Positions 46,438 to 59,518 of a stretch of DNA of 64,000 nt are shown here, piece after piece (position 1 is the first letter of the stretch; each line of letters opens with the position of its first letter). This DNA is from Sinotaia quadrata (lineage: Eukaryota > Mollusca > Gastropoda > Architaenioglossa > Viviparidae). The notes under the pieces were generated by a model, which saw nothing but the letters and a program-made list of their open reading frames with translations, did no database searches and was not told where the DNA came from. A program made the position numbers and the translations under genes. Where the stretch lies: the NCBI GenBank assembly GCA_028829895.1, contig CM054179.1, forward strand, positions 51,047,391-51,111,390, given 5' to 3'.

Positions 46438-47211
46438 AGTATGTAAAATGAGATTTCTATATATTTACAGATTATAGATATTTTCCGACACTTGCCCTCA
46501 TAGACTACAGATAATTTGTTATTAGATATAACTGGATATACTGTGCTGTGACGCATTGGATTTATAAAATGTAGATTATTTCGGACAGGTGGCTTTATAC
46601 ACTTTGCGTTGTATACCATTTGAGACGTGATGTGATAGTCTACAGTTTTGGAAACCAAATAATTGCGGACACATGGTGACAGTATGGGAGCCGTCCGCGC
46701 GAAAACTTGAATAATTATAAGACAGACACGTGTCCTTTATGTTGGTCTGAAGGAGAAAAGTGCATCGGCGCCGGCCAACTGAACAGTTACTGCCCTTAGT
46801 CCTAAGATTACTTCCCTTTTTCTACGGTGATCACTGAGACCAGGCGCGACATACTGCTCCTCTTATGACTTCAATAAGGGTGAGTGTGGATGAGGGTGGA
46901 GTGATGGTGGACTAAAGATAGGGAGAGGGTTTGGGGTGTGGGGGGGTTGAACTAGCGATTGCAAATTTCTCTCTTTTCATGTGTCAAGTTCGGATCTGCT
47001 TCATCTATCGATTTTACTTACTCTCAGTGTGTCAGGTTCCATCATCTGTGCTTTGGTTCTATTGACGAAGACTATAAGCTGCTGCCTCTTGTGCAAAGGA
47101 TCGGAGTAGAGAGTGCCAGACGTCTCACCGCCACAACATATTTCCCTTCCCCAATTTTAGGCCTCGCATTTAACATCTTGTCTCTCTTTCACCCGAAATC
47201 ATTGACTGAAG
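46438..47211. other. Unique sequence with a GC-richer patch
   Basis: The patch around 46680-46870 contains CGGCGCCGG. A donor-like GGTGAGTG follows near 46877, and an acceptor-like TTACTTACTCTCAG ends near 47029. These could be chance; no protein is recognised in the frame 46959-47291. Confidence 0.3.
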
Positions 47212-47535
47212 CCGCTTCTACCATCTCTACAATCAACATCTCTACTGTCATTACTATCAACACCTCTACTGTCATTAATATTACCACATAAATACTATCA
47301 TTACTATTAACACCTCTAATGTCATTACTATCAACACTTCTACTGTCAACTACCATTACTATTAACACCTCTACTATCATTACTATCAACTATCATTACT
47401 AGTAATACCTCTACTGTCATTACTATCAACACTTCTACTGTCATTACTATCAACACCTCTACTCTAATTACTATCATCTATCATTTCTATGAACACCACT
47501 ACTGTCATTACTATCATCAACACCTCTACTATCGC
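47212..47535. repeat. 24-bp degenerate minisatellite
   Basis: Repeated CTCTACTGTCATTACTATCA plus ACAC, with deletions and substitutions. Confidence 0.88.
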
Positions 47536-48485
47536 CTCATTCACTGGCCTCAGCACCATATTCACCCACCATCCACCACCGACCAACAACTACCCCAACC
47601 ATGACAAGAATGATGAAAGAAAACGCTTAAATGGTTATTTCGCATGATAAATTTCTTCAGAACTCGGCACCAGCTGAAAACGGTGTTCTTTCGTTTCACA
47701 TTATCCTTATGTTTTCTCCGCTACTCGCTTGCATGAGCATGCAAAACAAATCACAACTTGCAGAATCTGGTTCTGTGTGCCGACACGTCAAAGCACGTTT
47801 ATAAAGTTAGGTACACTGGGAGAAAATTGCGATTCGATGGTTGAGAAATGTGAAATCAACCATTTATTCATGCATGCCGATCAAACAAAATTATTTTGTC
47901 GTGTTTGTGAGTGTGGGGAGAACGAAAGTCTGGTGGTTTGATAATGGCCACATCACAGATAAACAGAATAATTTTCTTATTTCTAGTCGAATTAAAAGGA
48001 AAGGGAAAATCCACTATTAGCACGATTTCTTAGACAATTGAAGGTTAAAATTGTACAGTGGATTAATGTGTGCATTCGTATCCATGTGTAGCACTATGTG
48101 TGTTGTGTGTTTTTCCTTTGTTAGAGTATGCACTATACAAATGTGCTAATCAGTTACCAATATGGATCCACAGAATGAAAATTAAATGACTCATTAAAAA
48201 TGAAAGTATTTATGTGTGCTTGCGTTTTTGTTTGTGTTATTGTACTCACATTTTTGTCTTCCTATTCATTTATAATGGGTGCAAATGTTTTTGCTAGTTT
48301 GTATGCATGTGTAACATATATGTGTATTTGTATGTGTGTTTGTGCACGTACGCGTATGAAAGACAAAGAATATCCGAGTTACACAGGAATATCAAGAAGA
48401 AAATAGTATTTTATTTTAGTAATTGAACAACAGGCTGATCACAAAATAATGACTAATCAACAAAAATGACTGATCACAAGACACC
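47536..48485. other. Unique sequence, no recognised gene
   Basis: Short plus-strand frames at 47729-47941 and 48200-48406. The second includes a GT-rich segment near 48310-48350. Confidence 0.45.
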
Positions 48486-48872
48486 GTGTACCGTGAATCT
48501 GTGTATTATATCTGGGTACCATGAGTTTGGATATTGAGTCTGGGTATTGTGTCTGTGAACTGTTAGTATAGGTATTGTGAGTCTAGGTACCGTGAGTATG
48601 AGTATTCTGTCTGTGTACCATGAGTTTGGGTATTGTGAGTCTAGGTACCATGAGTACGAGTATTGTGTCTGTGTACAGTGAGTTTGGGTATTTATTATGA
48701 GTCTAGGTACCGTGAGTCTGGGTAAGTGAGTCTAGGTACCGTGAGTCTGGGTATTGTGTCTGCGTACTATGCGTCTGGTATATGAATCTAGGTACTGTTA
48801 GTTTGGGTACCGTGAGTCTGGGTAATGTGTCTGTGTACCGTGAGTTTAGATTTTGTGAGTCTGTGTACAATG
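48486..48872. repeat. About 19-20-bp degenerate minisatellite
   Basis: Units around GTACCGTGAGTCTGGGTATT with GTGTCTGTGTACC and GAGTCTAGGTACC variants. A longer cycle near 58 bp is visible. Confidence 0.88.
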
Positions 48873-49145
48873 ATTCGGCGAACCGTCGATTTTAGACTAT
48901 AATTAGAGTTTGCAAAGTTTGTGGGCAAATGGGGAATTCAATCTAATTTGTTAACCTGATCTTGATAAAGTAAATATTTGACACATCTGTCAATTAGAAG
49001 ATTAATACTAAACTTATTTTAATGGAATGCAATGGTGACACTGGATTATTTTACAGAGGAGATTTAATCTTGTCTTCCATTTATTAAGTTTTGTTTGTTC
49101 GTTCGTAACGGCATGCTCTTTTCAGGCTGACATCATTTCAGTCAT

Positions 49146-49470
49146 ACATTTGTCAAAATACTGACAGTAAAGCATACATACAAACATACATTTGTCAAAA
49201 TACTGACAGTAAAGCATACATAAAAACATACATTTGTCAAAATGCAGACAGTTCTACATGCATACAAAACACACATTTGTCAAAATATAGATAATTATGT
49301 ATACATACATTTGTCAAAATGCAGACAGTTATGCATATATACAAAACATACATTTGTCAAAATACAGACAGCTATGTATACATAAAATCATATATTTATC
49401 AAAATAGAGACAGTTATGCATGCATACAAAAATACCTTGTCAAATTACAGACAGTTATGTATGCATGTAA
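49146..49470. repeat. About 45-bp degenerate tandem repeat
   Basis: Seven or so copies of ACATTTGTCAAAATACAGAC followed by AGTTATGCATACATACAAA. Confidence 0.9.
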
Positions 49471-49787
49471 ACATTCTTTTGCACATAATTATATACTATA
49501 TAGCATAGAGACAGAATTAAAATAAAAACTTCTAATGTTCATTTATAAGCATCTTTCACTGTGTGACTACCGACCATGACAAAAGTAGACACACACCCCC
49601 CAACCACCCACACACACATCACCCTGATGTGAAAGCTGATCAATACAATGACCAGCGAAGCGCTTTAAGCCATTAATGTCAGACAGACCAATAACCCTGT
49701 CCGAAATATGGCGACAAAATGAGAGAAGCTATACTTAAAATCCGACAGCCTGACAAACGATAAAATAATCACTTGACAAAGGCACGC

Positions 49788-49922
49788 TATATAACGGGCA
49801 GCGTTCACATCTCAACACGAATCGTTTGCCATCAAAGCCGGATTGTTGCTATGAATGACACGTCCGCAGAGAGGCGACTGTAGTGTACGCATCATTAGAT
49901 GCAAGGTGCGCATGACTGGTAA
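49788..49922 (+). promoter_or_regulatory. Possible core promoter and leader
   Basis: TATATAA (49788-49794) is followed 26 bp later by an initiator-like TCTCAACA. The sequence downstream is richer in CpG than its surroundings, and an open frame (49855-50175) contains a donor-like GGTAAGT near 49918. I recognise no product and no later exon. Confidence 0.2.
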
Positions 49923-50889
49923 GTTCCCAGGTGGGATCCGGACTACAAGGACAGTTAAGCTGAATTTGACGAAGCTGAATGACGTATCTTCACCCTTCTC
50001 CCCTCCCTCGGTACCAAGAAAGCCGCCAGTTGGTTTAACAAAGTCGGAATTTGATTACTGGACAAATTATTCAAATAACCCATTTTCAAGTGATGGAAAA
50101 TGCTTTCGCCTCTTTACTACTTCCGTGCGCGATTGTGTGTGCGCATGCGTGATTATTTGCATACAAATTAAATGATCATTTGCTCCATGCAGAGAGGAAA
50201 CAATGGTTCTTTAGATGGAGTACAATAGAGAGGACACATAATTCCTACAACCGTAAACCAAAACAGGGGACAATTCCAGCATCCCTCTTCTGAATGTCCC
50301 CACTATCATCGATGACATTATAATAATATTATCACTACAACAATACCACGGCAGAGACGCCAAGATTATCACATTAGTAGCAAGGATGACAATAAAATTA
50401 ATTAAACTAATTCAGGAATGAACCAAGAGTTTAAAACAACACCAAGAGACAATCAAAAGACTTTAAAACAAAATAAATTACAATTGTCATAAAAAAATGT
50501 ATCTTAAACTAAGCTATTATAAATAAATTAAATAAAACTGTTCCAATAAGATTCAAGAAATTATTTTTTTAAATTTATGCATGCTAATAAATCGATCAAC
50601 GGCTAAATAATTAATCACGTGACCTCAGAACATTAAGCAAAATATATTGTTTATAGGAAAAAAGGAAACGAAACGAAAATTACAAACATATTAAATGACA
50701 GAAACGCCTAAATGTTTTATAAAAAAAAAATAACATACATATTTATTTAATTTTATAGAAAAAAAACAAAAACAATAAACTGAACTAATTTAAAATTACT
50801 CTATCAAGTGCAAAGACTGAATTGTGACAAGGCATTTTTGTGATCCGAGCCAAGACTTGTTTGTACTCATTATTAACATTTTAGAAATT
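49923..50889. other. AT-rich sequence without recognisable gene
   Basis: Tail of the unrecognised 49855-50175 frame, then A-rich sequence to 50880 with nothing supported. Confidence 0.5.
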
Positions 50890-51318
50890 TTGAGTCTTTT
50901 TTACACGCGTGAAAATGGTGATTTTATCTCTTTGTATGCGATTTTTAGAGCATTGTGTGCGTGGAAATGGTGATTTTACGTCTCTGTATTCGTGAAAAAT
51001 TGTGATTTTACATTTCTCTACGTGTGAGAAGTGTTGGCGATTGTAACTGGCTGTATGTTTGCAAAATGGCGATTTTACACGTGTGACAAATGTTGGCGAT
51101 TGTAAATGGCTGTATGCTTGAAAAAATGGTGACTTATATCTTTGTATGTGTGCAAAATGATTATTGTAATCTCTTTGTGCAAGAAATGTTGGCGATTGTA
51201 ACTGGTTTATGTTTAGAAAAATTGTGATTTTACATCTCTCTATGTTTGACAAATGTTGGCGATTGTAACTGGCTGTATGTTTGAAAAATGGTGATTTTTA
51301 CATCTCTCTATGTATGAG
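50890..51318. repeat. About 67-bp degenerate tandem repeat
   Basis: Six or so units combining GTTGGCGATTGTAACTGGCT, GTATGTTTG and ATGGTGATTTTACATCTCTC. The minus-strand frame 50881-51252 is a by-product. Confidence 0.88.
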
Positions 51319-51525
51319 AAATGTTGAATGAAACGCACTGTATGTGTGAGGAATGGTGATTCGCCCTGTATGTGTGAGGAATGGTGATCCACTCTGTATG
51401 TGTGAGGAATGGTGATCCGCACTGTATGTGTGAGGAATGGTGATTCGCCCTGTATGTGTGAGGAATGATGATCCGCACTGTATGTGTGAGGAATGCTGAT
51501 CCGCACTGTATGTGTGAGGAACATT
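51319..51525. repeat. 28-bp minisatellite
   Basis: Seven copies of CTGTATGTGTGAGGAATGGT plus GATCCGCA, adjoining the 67-bp array and sharing its TATGTGTGAG motif. It may have grown out of part of the larger unit. Confidence 0.93.
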
Positions 51526-51857
51526 TAGTGTTCCTAGTGTGCACGGCGTGACGGCTAAGGAAATAAGGAGAACGAATTAAAGAACTTAGATTACCTTCCG
51601 TTCCGAGCAGCGACACCTGACTAAATAGACGATATGCAGATTGGGACTAGCAAGAAACCATGTTTTCGTAACCGACTGAAATCGAACTCAGTTCCTGACA
51701 GCTGCTGCAGGTTCTTTGAAAGAGACCTGATGGGTAACATTTGCAAACTGTATTTCATTCAGCTCGAAAATAAAATCTATCAGAAAATTCAAAACCGATT
51801 TCTTTTTGTTTTAAACGCATTTGACGAGAAATATTTGTTTCTACAACTATGGCACTG

Positions 51858-51859
51858 AT

Positions 51860-51943
<84 letters not shown>

Positions 51944-51955
51944 ACACACACACAT
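51858..51955. repeat. (CA)n microsatellite
   Basis: About 48 CA units with one interruption. Poly-CV frames on the minus strand are artefacts. Confidence 0.98.
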
Positions 51956-51993
51956 GTATATTACGACGCTGAATAGTGTTTGTTGTGAAAACA

Positions 51994-52241
51994 CGGTCTA
52001 ACTCATTGTTTGTACAATGTAGGACTAATAGTTTTTGAAGTAGTCCAGTCATCTCTAGTCAGCATGAAGAGCGATAAGTCTAACTCACTGTTTGTACAAT
52101 GTAAGACTAATAGTTTTTGAAGTAGTCCAGTCATCTCTAGTCAGCAAGAAGAGCGATAAGTCTAACTCACTTTTTGTACAATGTACGACTAATAGTTTTT
52201 GAAGTAGTCCAGTCATCTCTAGTCAGCACGAAGAGTGATAA
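51994..52241. repeat. 81-bp tandem repeat
   Basis: Three copies with AGTCTAACTCACTGTTTGTA and GAAGTAGTCCAGTCATCTCT. Confidence 0.93.
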
Positions 52242-53892
52242 GGTAGAGGGAATTGTTAGAATAGCCAAGGATGCCATGTACCAAAGTTCGGTTAGTCAGA
52301 ATGCCTCTTTATGAAAGGTACTCATTTACCATGGTTTCGAAAACCACTACAGTGATTGTACTGTGTGAAAATAACGAACATTAAACATATTACCTCCCAA
52401 AATAAGCTTGACTTCTCTTATATAAAGGAAACAAATGTAGGATTGCTTTACACTCAACCCGCCCTTAACCCCCGCCCATCCACTTCTTCGAATGTTAACT
52501 TGCTCCATTTCCATTAACCAAGTAAGCATTAACTTACAGTCACAAAATAAAAATTAATCATGAAACGGAGGGTTAATCTTGTACTAGCCAAACACATATT
52601 AACCTGGAACAAACTTGCCATTCTCTCACTAACCAGTTCAATTAACTTATCTCGCCGAACAAAATAACAGTGACCGTATGCTATATTTGCAAAATACAAA
52701 GCAAAAGTTTAAAGCTTAAACGGTTACAAAGCTTTATAGTAACGAATGTTGGTAATGTAGTCTGACAGACGGAGAGAGAGGAAAAGGTATTCTCCACTCA
52801 TGCCAAACGGACGAACACTATTGTTTTGAGAAAGATGTAGAATTGAATAATGTGAATATGTTCGAACACCTTCAGAAGAAGCCTGTCGAATGTTTCGTGC
52901 ACGAAACAAATAAAAGTCCTTCCTCACTTCCGGTCGTAAAAATAATCCCTTTAAGGAATCAGAACACTCTTGAACACAGATATAGAGAGAAAACTGGGAT
53001 CGTAGAGATACAAGATAAAAGCTTTCTTGGACGTAAACTGAAAGAGAAAAAACGGGGTTCAAAAACAAAAACAACCCTCTAAAATGAAGGTAAACATGGT
53101 TAAGTACGAAATACACGACACTATGAATGCAAATTAAGGCAACAAGGAAAAGAACGAGTCAAAAAACAAACAAAACACAAATCGGGCACCGAGCTGCTCA
53201 TAAACAATGTAGTTCTATATCTGTTGTCTATGGATGCTGAAGACGTTTTGCACTCAATCTTCCAATTCAACTTGAAATCGTAAACACATAAATCGATTTT
53301 AGAAAAATAGCCATTGACGGGAAAGCACTATTTATTATTATTACTTTTACTGGAGGGAAAGAGAAGAAAAGACGATATTTTCCAAAATTAGAACATATTC
53401 CAAAGATGTTTTCCAATGGGATGCCACCGAAACCCTGATTTTCGGCTCCAGTTCCAGATTTGTTGAACTGATTGAATAACGATGCAACGAGTGCGGAGGT
53501 ACGGACATAATAGAGAAGACAAACTTATGCTTGTCCGTGATGGTGTAGATAGAGAAGACAACCCCAGACTCCAGTCAACCTAAATGTCTTCGATGTCCAC
53601 AGCCATTTAAGTCGACTCGAGTCTCAGACAGTCTTCAATTCTGCCGGAAGTTCCCGGCAGTCTTCCAAGCCAACAGGTCTTGATCTCGACCGATAATGTA
53701 ATCAAACAAAAATTCTTCGAGTTGTCTTCCCCATAAGTGAATATGTCACCAGCATGAAAGTAATCCTCAAGCGGAGAACAAATCTTTAAAGAGAAAGAAA
53801 TAATCATACAGCTGAGGAGCAATCACTATGCCATTGATTTCTTAGTTCAACATGAAGCGAACGGAGGATGCAAATGAAAGGAGTGGTATGTC
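52242..53892. other. Unique sequence, no recognised gene
   Basis: Overlapping opposing frames at 52724-53116 (minus, 130 codons) and 52843-53082 (plus, 79 codons) show no known domain. A short hairpin TGCCGGAAGTTCCCGGCA lies near 53641-53658, inside a minus-strand frame 53607-53822. Confidence 0.4.
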
Positions 53893-54180
53893 CGGTTCAA
53901 GACAGTCCAAAGACTTGCAGAGAGGGCGTTCTGTAAAGTAGTCCACGGACATGTGCAGGGCAGTGAGTATGGCAGACCAGATATTATTAGAACCCAGTGC
54001 GTGTGACAGTCGAACAATTTAATAAGTTCATTGTTTAAAGCAGTCCTGTGACGCATACAGAGTAACTGTGTAAAGCAGTCTAGAGATTTGTTCAGAGTAT
54101 TGTATAAAGCAATCCTGAGACATGTCAAGCAGTCCAAAGTCTTGTACAGAGTACTGTGTAAAGCTGTAGATATCACTGTG
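53893..54180. repeat. About 37-bp degenerate tandem repeat
   Basis: Diverged units of AAAGCAGTCCTGAGACATGT with ACAGAGTACTGTGT. The motif recurs in diverged form at 57456-57960. Confidence 0.75.
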
Positions 54181-54204
54181 CATGGTTTTTCAAAGATATG
54201 TTGT

Positions 54205-54280
54205 GTGTGTGTGTGTGCGCGCGCGTGCGTGTGTGTGTGTGTGTGCGTGTGTGTGTGTGTGTGTATGTGTGTGTGTGTGA
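54205..54280. repeat. (GT)n with GC interruptions
   Basis: GT repeats with a GCGCGCG block near 54217-54225. Confidence 0.95.
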
Positions 54281-55026
54281 TATAATAGCATTATGTAGCC
54301 CACACTCACCCTTATCTAAAAGTAGACGACGTTCAAACCTAACTCTAGGACGGGTGGCCTTTACCACCCACCCACCCCGGCTAGAGAGTGTCTTAATTAG
54401 TAACTCACTTTAAACAGACCATTCAGAGTACAGCTCAATCAAGTACCAGAAACCTACCTGTTGTCCAGCAGACCACGCAACTTGACCATCCAGGCAACGT
54501 GTGCTTTGGTCTCCTGGCCTGAATAAGCTACAATTATACTGCTTAGCAGCTTCCACACTTATTGTCGGTTACTGACGCAGCAGGAATCCATCCTCGGTTC
54601 ATGTTACAGCCGAAGATATGTGGTTTTGCTTGTATAACTGAATATTATATCCATGTTTTTTTGTAACTTTAACCTTATTTTCGTATTGCTATACATCCCA
54701 AATAGGATATTAGATTGAATGATGACCATGTACGTAAGAGCAGTTTCTGTCAGGCAACAGAAAATACTGCACTTTATTTCCGTCGTTGACTCTCCAAGAG
54801 CACTGAGCCGTGAAGCAACGCCAAAGCAGAACGACTCTTGGGCCAGAGACCACGGCTCAATAGACCAAGTGTGCTTCTGCCGCAGCACACACTAGGATCC
54901 TTGATGATAACGTCAGACGCATCCTGAGATAATTGGGCCATAAAATCAACAGACGTATAGCTTTTCATAATTTCGCTCACATGAACATAATTCAAATACC
55001 AACAACATCATAGGGCTCAAGCAAAC
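54281..55026. other. Unique sequence, no recognised gene
   Basis: The minus-strand frames at 54604-54888 and 54774-54995 overlap in different frames and show no known motif. Confidence 0.45.
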
Positions 55027-56752
55027 TGTGGCAGAGTATATTTGTCTATCCGTCTATCCCAATTTTAAACTTAATTGTTGCATAATTTCTTAAATGTCAA
55101 AGCGACCCGACCTAGGGCACTGATTCTGCTAATATTTTTAATTGTCAAAGTTGGAAGTAAACAATCCAGGTAAAGAAAATTATCGGCTTGCTGATATAAT
55201 CTAAACTGGTTTTAGGTGAAGGAGTAGTTTTTATTATCCAACGGCTAAGACTTACAAGAACGAGACCAACCAATGGGTTGAGATTAAAAGTTTACCTGCT
55301 GTAAAGTAATCTATTTTTTAATATCTTTGAATTTGGATTAGCAAAAAATTCAGTCAAGAAAGGCAGACGTTAGCTTAATGGTGAGTTAACTGTCTCATTG
55401 ATAGAGAATGGACTTAGAAATATTTAGTGCAATTTCCTATTGCTATGTTATACTTGTGTTTTACGTAGAGATGTATTATGTGAATAGACTATTATTTCTA
55501 CAAATTGTAAACTAAGATGCACGTATATGGTATGCTAAACACTTGACATTGTTTCAGTGAATACATTCATAATATTGATATGCTGTATTCGTGTATCGGG
55601 CTAATAAATACTGTTGCAGGGAAACTGTAAGTTGATACTTTAATGTAAGAAAGAGATGGAATTAAAGATGAATAAACTGGAAACTTAGCATTTGTTCCCT
55701 GATTATATTTTACAGAGAAGAAGCAGCCTTTTCTTGTTTTACCTGTTTCTCCTGGTGTACTAATTTATAAACTGCTATGACCATGATAAACATGAAAAGT
55801 ATCTACCCCCAGTATTTAAGTGTAAGGGTACAATGCACTCTGTTGATGTATGATGGCAAAGTGTGCTGACGACATCGTGGAATTTCTGGTACAAAGATTT
55901 TACTGGAAATTTGTACAATTGTTGTTCTGTTTGAGGGAGCTAATATGGCGGAGCGCCAAATTATCCTTGAGAGAAAAGCGGCTCATCTGTGTTCTACAAC
56001 GTGCAATGGAGACATGTGGAACTATCGGTAATAATGTGAACAATAAAGCTCTGACTTTGTTATGAAAGCAAGGGAAACATGTGGAACTATTGGTAATAAT
56101 GTAAACAATAAAGCTCTGACTTTGTTATGAAAGCAAGGGAAACATGTGGAACTATTGGTATTAATATGAACAATAAACCTCTGACTTTGTTATGAAAGCA
56201 AGGGAGACTATTGAAGGTTGAGGCTTCACCTATACAAGGTTATGTACAAACTATTATCACTACAATCTCATTACTCCATTTCTGTTCTTTGACAAGATGT
56301 TACTCTGTGATTTCTATTGATACATATTTGTTATATGTGTTAGGAAATAAGACTGTATAAACTTCGAAACTATTTGACTCTGGTTCATGGAAATATTGAT
56401 GTCAAATAATCTTTTCATTGTATTTGCTATATATACTTGATGGTTGATTTAATAAATTTATTTTTAAATTTATTGACATTCTTACACTTATTGATAACCT
56501 TATGTTGGAAAAACATTGAGTGGATGTGGGCTTGCTAAATATAGATTAAAAGATGGATTTGTCTTCTTCTTTGGTAAGACGTTTTTCGTGTATGGAAATA
56601 TTGTGCGACTGTAAATTTTTGTATTTAATATTGTGGAAAAGAGAAATCAAGTGGTATCATCTGGAGAATTATTAATAACATAAATTAAGATTCTCATCAC
56701 TTGTAATTAAAATAATAATCATAGCCATTAACTAGGTGGCGTTAGCATCACA
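55027..56752 (+). mobile_element. Family B LTR copy (B2), full length
   Basis: 1726 bp, from TGTGGCAGAG to GCATCACA, colinear with B1 apart from each copy's own tandem expansion. The segment at 56395-56410 (GGAAATATTGATGTCAAATA) is the uninterrupted equivalent of element A's insertion site. No clear target duplication is left (CAAAC against CCAGC), so this copy is older than B1 or rearranged. No coding region recognised. Confidence 0.8.
56010..56215. repeat. About 65-bp tandem repeat inside LTR B2
   Basis: Three copies of ACATGTGGAACTATTGGTAA with CAATAAAGCTCTGACTTTG. B1 has this segment once, so the expansion is private to B2. Confidence 0.92.
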
Positions 56753-57172
56753 CCAGCTATCTCTTATGACACTATTTGGTTGTGATTATGAACGATATAC
56801 ATTTATCAACTCTATTTGTAATCATTGAATTATTCGCTATTTGTAACCAGAGTCCTGTCTTATTTATTGTCTTTAAATATATTTTAATATTGTCACTTAG
56901 ACCAATCATGTTGGGTGGCTTACTTACATGTTACTTGTTGTAGTCTGTCACATGTAATTAATGAATATACCTGGCTGTAAGTATTAAGGGGCTCGGAGCT
57001 TTGTTCTGATCACTCTTCTTTTCTGCATTATCTTCTTCCTTCTTTCCAACACGTGTGGCCAAGCAGAAAGTGTTTTGGAGATTAGCCTAAGGTTACGGCC
57101 AGCCCGGGGTGTTGGAGAATTAACATCTTGCCCATCTCCCAGCAAAACACAGCGTGCAGTCCAAGAGAGTAG
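56753..57172. other. Unique sequence
   Basis: No gene seen. Confidence 0.5.
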
Positions 57173-57455
57173 ACTAATGTGCGTAAACTAGTCCAAATAC
57201 TAGTAGATAACGTTTTCCAAAGTAGTCCAATTATCAGAGAATATGCGTAAACAAGTCCAAATACTAGTAGATAACGTTTTCCAAAGTAGTCCAATTATCA
57301 GAGAATATGCTTAAACCAGTCCAAATACTAGTAGATAATGTTTTCCAAAGTAGTCCAATTAATTATCAGAGAATATGCTTAAACCAGTCCAAATACTAGT
57401 AGATAATGTTTTCCAAAGTAATCCAATTATTTTATCAGAGAATATGCTTAAATCA
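57173..57455. repeat. 64-bp tandem repeat
   Basis: Units start at 57181, 57245, 57309, 57377 and 57447 and contain AGTCCAAATACTAGTAGATA and AATTATCAGAGAATATGC. Small AATT and TTTT insertions lengthen the last two intervals. Confidence 0.93.
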
Positions 57456-57960
57456 GCTCAATGACTTGTTAAGAGGTTTCTTCAAAACTGTTTAAGATTG
57501 TATTGATATACTCCACATAAAAGTCAAGGCTTGGAAATAAACAGTCCTACGACACATTATTAAAGACAATACAAATACATGTAGAGAGCATGACTGTAAA
57601 CAATCCTCACACCCGTAGAAAATATGGTTAAAGACGGTCTAAAAATGTAGATATTGTAACCAATCCTAAGACATGTTGACAGTAGAATGGTTATAAACAA
57701 TTCTAACGCAGGTAGAACATTTTGTTAAAGAAAGTCCAAAATTGTAGAGAAATGGCTATAAATAATCCTACGACATTTAGAAAGTGTGGTTAAAGACGGT
57801 TTATAAAATGCAGAGAGCATGGTTATAAACAACCCCAATATATATATATATATATATATATAAAGTGTGGTTACAAGCAGTCCATAGAAATAAAGAAAGC
57901 ATTCTAATAAATATTCCAAAAGTCAGAAGAGTCCAAAGACAGGTAGAGTGTAGAGATGAT
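57456..57960. repeat. Degenerate old tandem array
   Basis: Diverged units of about 35-40 bp (for example CAATCCTAAGACATGTTGAC and GTGGTTAAAGACGGT). A (TA)n run lies at about 57838-57862. It continues the 64-bp array and shares motifs with 53893-54180. Confidence 0.65.
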
Positions 57961-58086
57961 GAAATAAGATAATATGTAGAATGTGATTGTATCAGTAACA
58001 GTCATGTAGCAAGGTTAAAAATAGTTGAAAAATGTAACTTTACATAGTCAGTAAAATAAACAGTAGTTGGTTCAACGACATGCAAC

Positions 58087-58435
58087 GTCAACAGTCAGAC
58101 AGAAAGCCCACCTCAAACAGTGGAGATACAGACAGCATCAATAGTCAAATAGAAAGCCCACCTCAAACAGTGGAGATACAGACAGCGTCAATAGTCAAAT
58201 AGAAAGCCCACCTCAAACAGTGGAAAAAACAGACAGCGTCAATAGTCAAATAGAAAGCCCACCTCAAACAGTGGAGATACAGACAGCGTCAATAGTCAAA
58301 TAAAAAGCCCACCTCAAACAGTGGAGATACAGACAGCGTCAATAGTCAAATAGAAAGCCCACCTCAAACTGGAAAAAACAGACAGCGTCAATAGTCAGAT
58401 TAACGCGTGTAAAAAGCCCACCTCAAACAGTGGAA
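58087..58435. repeat. 50-bp minisatellite
   Basis: Seven copies of AGAAAGCCCACCTCAAACAG with CAGACAGCGTCAATAGTCAA. Two copies carry GGAAAAAACAG in place of GGAGATACAG. Confidence 0.95.
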
Positions 58436-58967
58436 ATAAGACAGACACTGAGCATTAAGAAATGGATATTAAAATTTTGCATCGATTGTTGTGTATCCTA
58501 GTCTGCACCCATCACAAGGTAATATTAAATTTCGAAACGGAAGTAGGGTTCGCGATGCCCCAGAATGGTTCACCGGGTGTATTGGGGTAGAAGAAAAATA
58601 ACTTTAAAGCCTTCGATGCGACAATTAATGCAGGCGTGCGAATAATAAAAAGAAAATTCCACAAATTCAGTATGCAGTAATTATGATAAATGTGTTCGCT
58701 TTTCAAGACAACTGCTACACTCACACGGTCGTTATCGGGCGATAATGCCGTTAAAAATCTGGTGGGTTTTCTTTTCTGAGAAAGCTATTAATCTATTTTT
58801 AAATTTCGCCCATCGATGCTGCTACTTTCAAAAGTTTTGAAATATCAAAATGTGCGTCAGCAATCGTCGAGAGAGAAGAAATATAGCAATTCAATAAAAC
58901 ACACATGTATTTTTAATATAGAACATTTTTTTAATTTTTTGCTTTTTTGCACTGTTGCTCCTAGTTC
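58436..58967. other. Unique sequence, no recognised gene
   Basis: A slightly GC-richer stretch (58530-58760) contains the minus-strand frame 58512-58724, unrecognised. Confidence 0.45.
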
Positions 58968-59044
58968 ATAAAACATTCTTTACTACCTGACTTACATAGT
59001 CTCATTAAAACATTCTTTACTACCTGACTTACATAGTCTCATTA
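58968..59044. repeat. 37-bp duplication
   Basis: Two adjacent copies of AAAACATTCTTTACTACCTG plus ACTTACATAGTCTCATT. Confidence 0.93.
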
Positions 59045-59518
59045 AAACATACAGAAGTAACACCTAAATGAGTGAAACCTTAAAAGGGAAAATGATCTCA
59101 TTAAAAATGTATAACTAACACTTAAATGAGTGAAAATTTAAAATGGGGGAAAGTTTTCAAGAAATGCGAGTAACACAATCCGACCCAACGTACGGATAAG
59201 GCAGTTTTCATTTAACAGAAATAGTTTTTACAAATCTTTATGACTTAAATATTTTTGGGTTTTGAGTGGTGAAAAGTCTAGAAGTAGTAAATATTAGAAA
59301 CTTATATGAACACACGCGCTATTAACATGTTTTGCTGTTTTAAATTACAAACTTTATGTTGAACATTTATTTATACTTGTAATAGTATTAACAAACATGG
59401 AAGTGATAATTATAATTAACAAACATCTCGACTTACAAACAGAATTAAAGATAATTCTCTGACACTTCAGATGGAACACGTGACAAGAATGAAAAAAAAA
59501 AGAAACAAAGAGCTTATG

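Noticed and set aside
46067..46658. Lys/Glu-rich and Phe/Leu/Ser-rich proteins
   Set aside because: Translations of a pure polypurine microsatellite.
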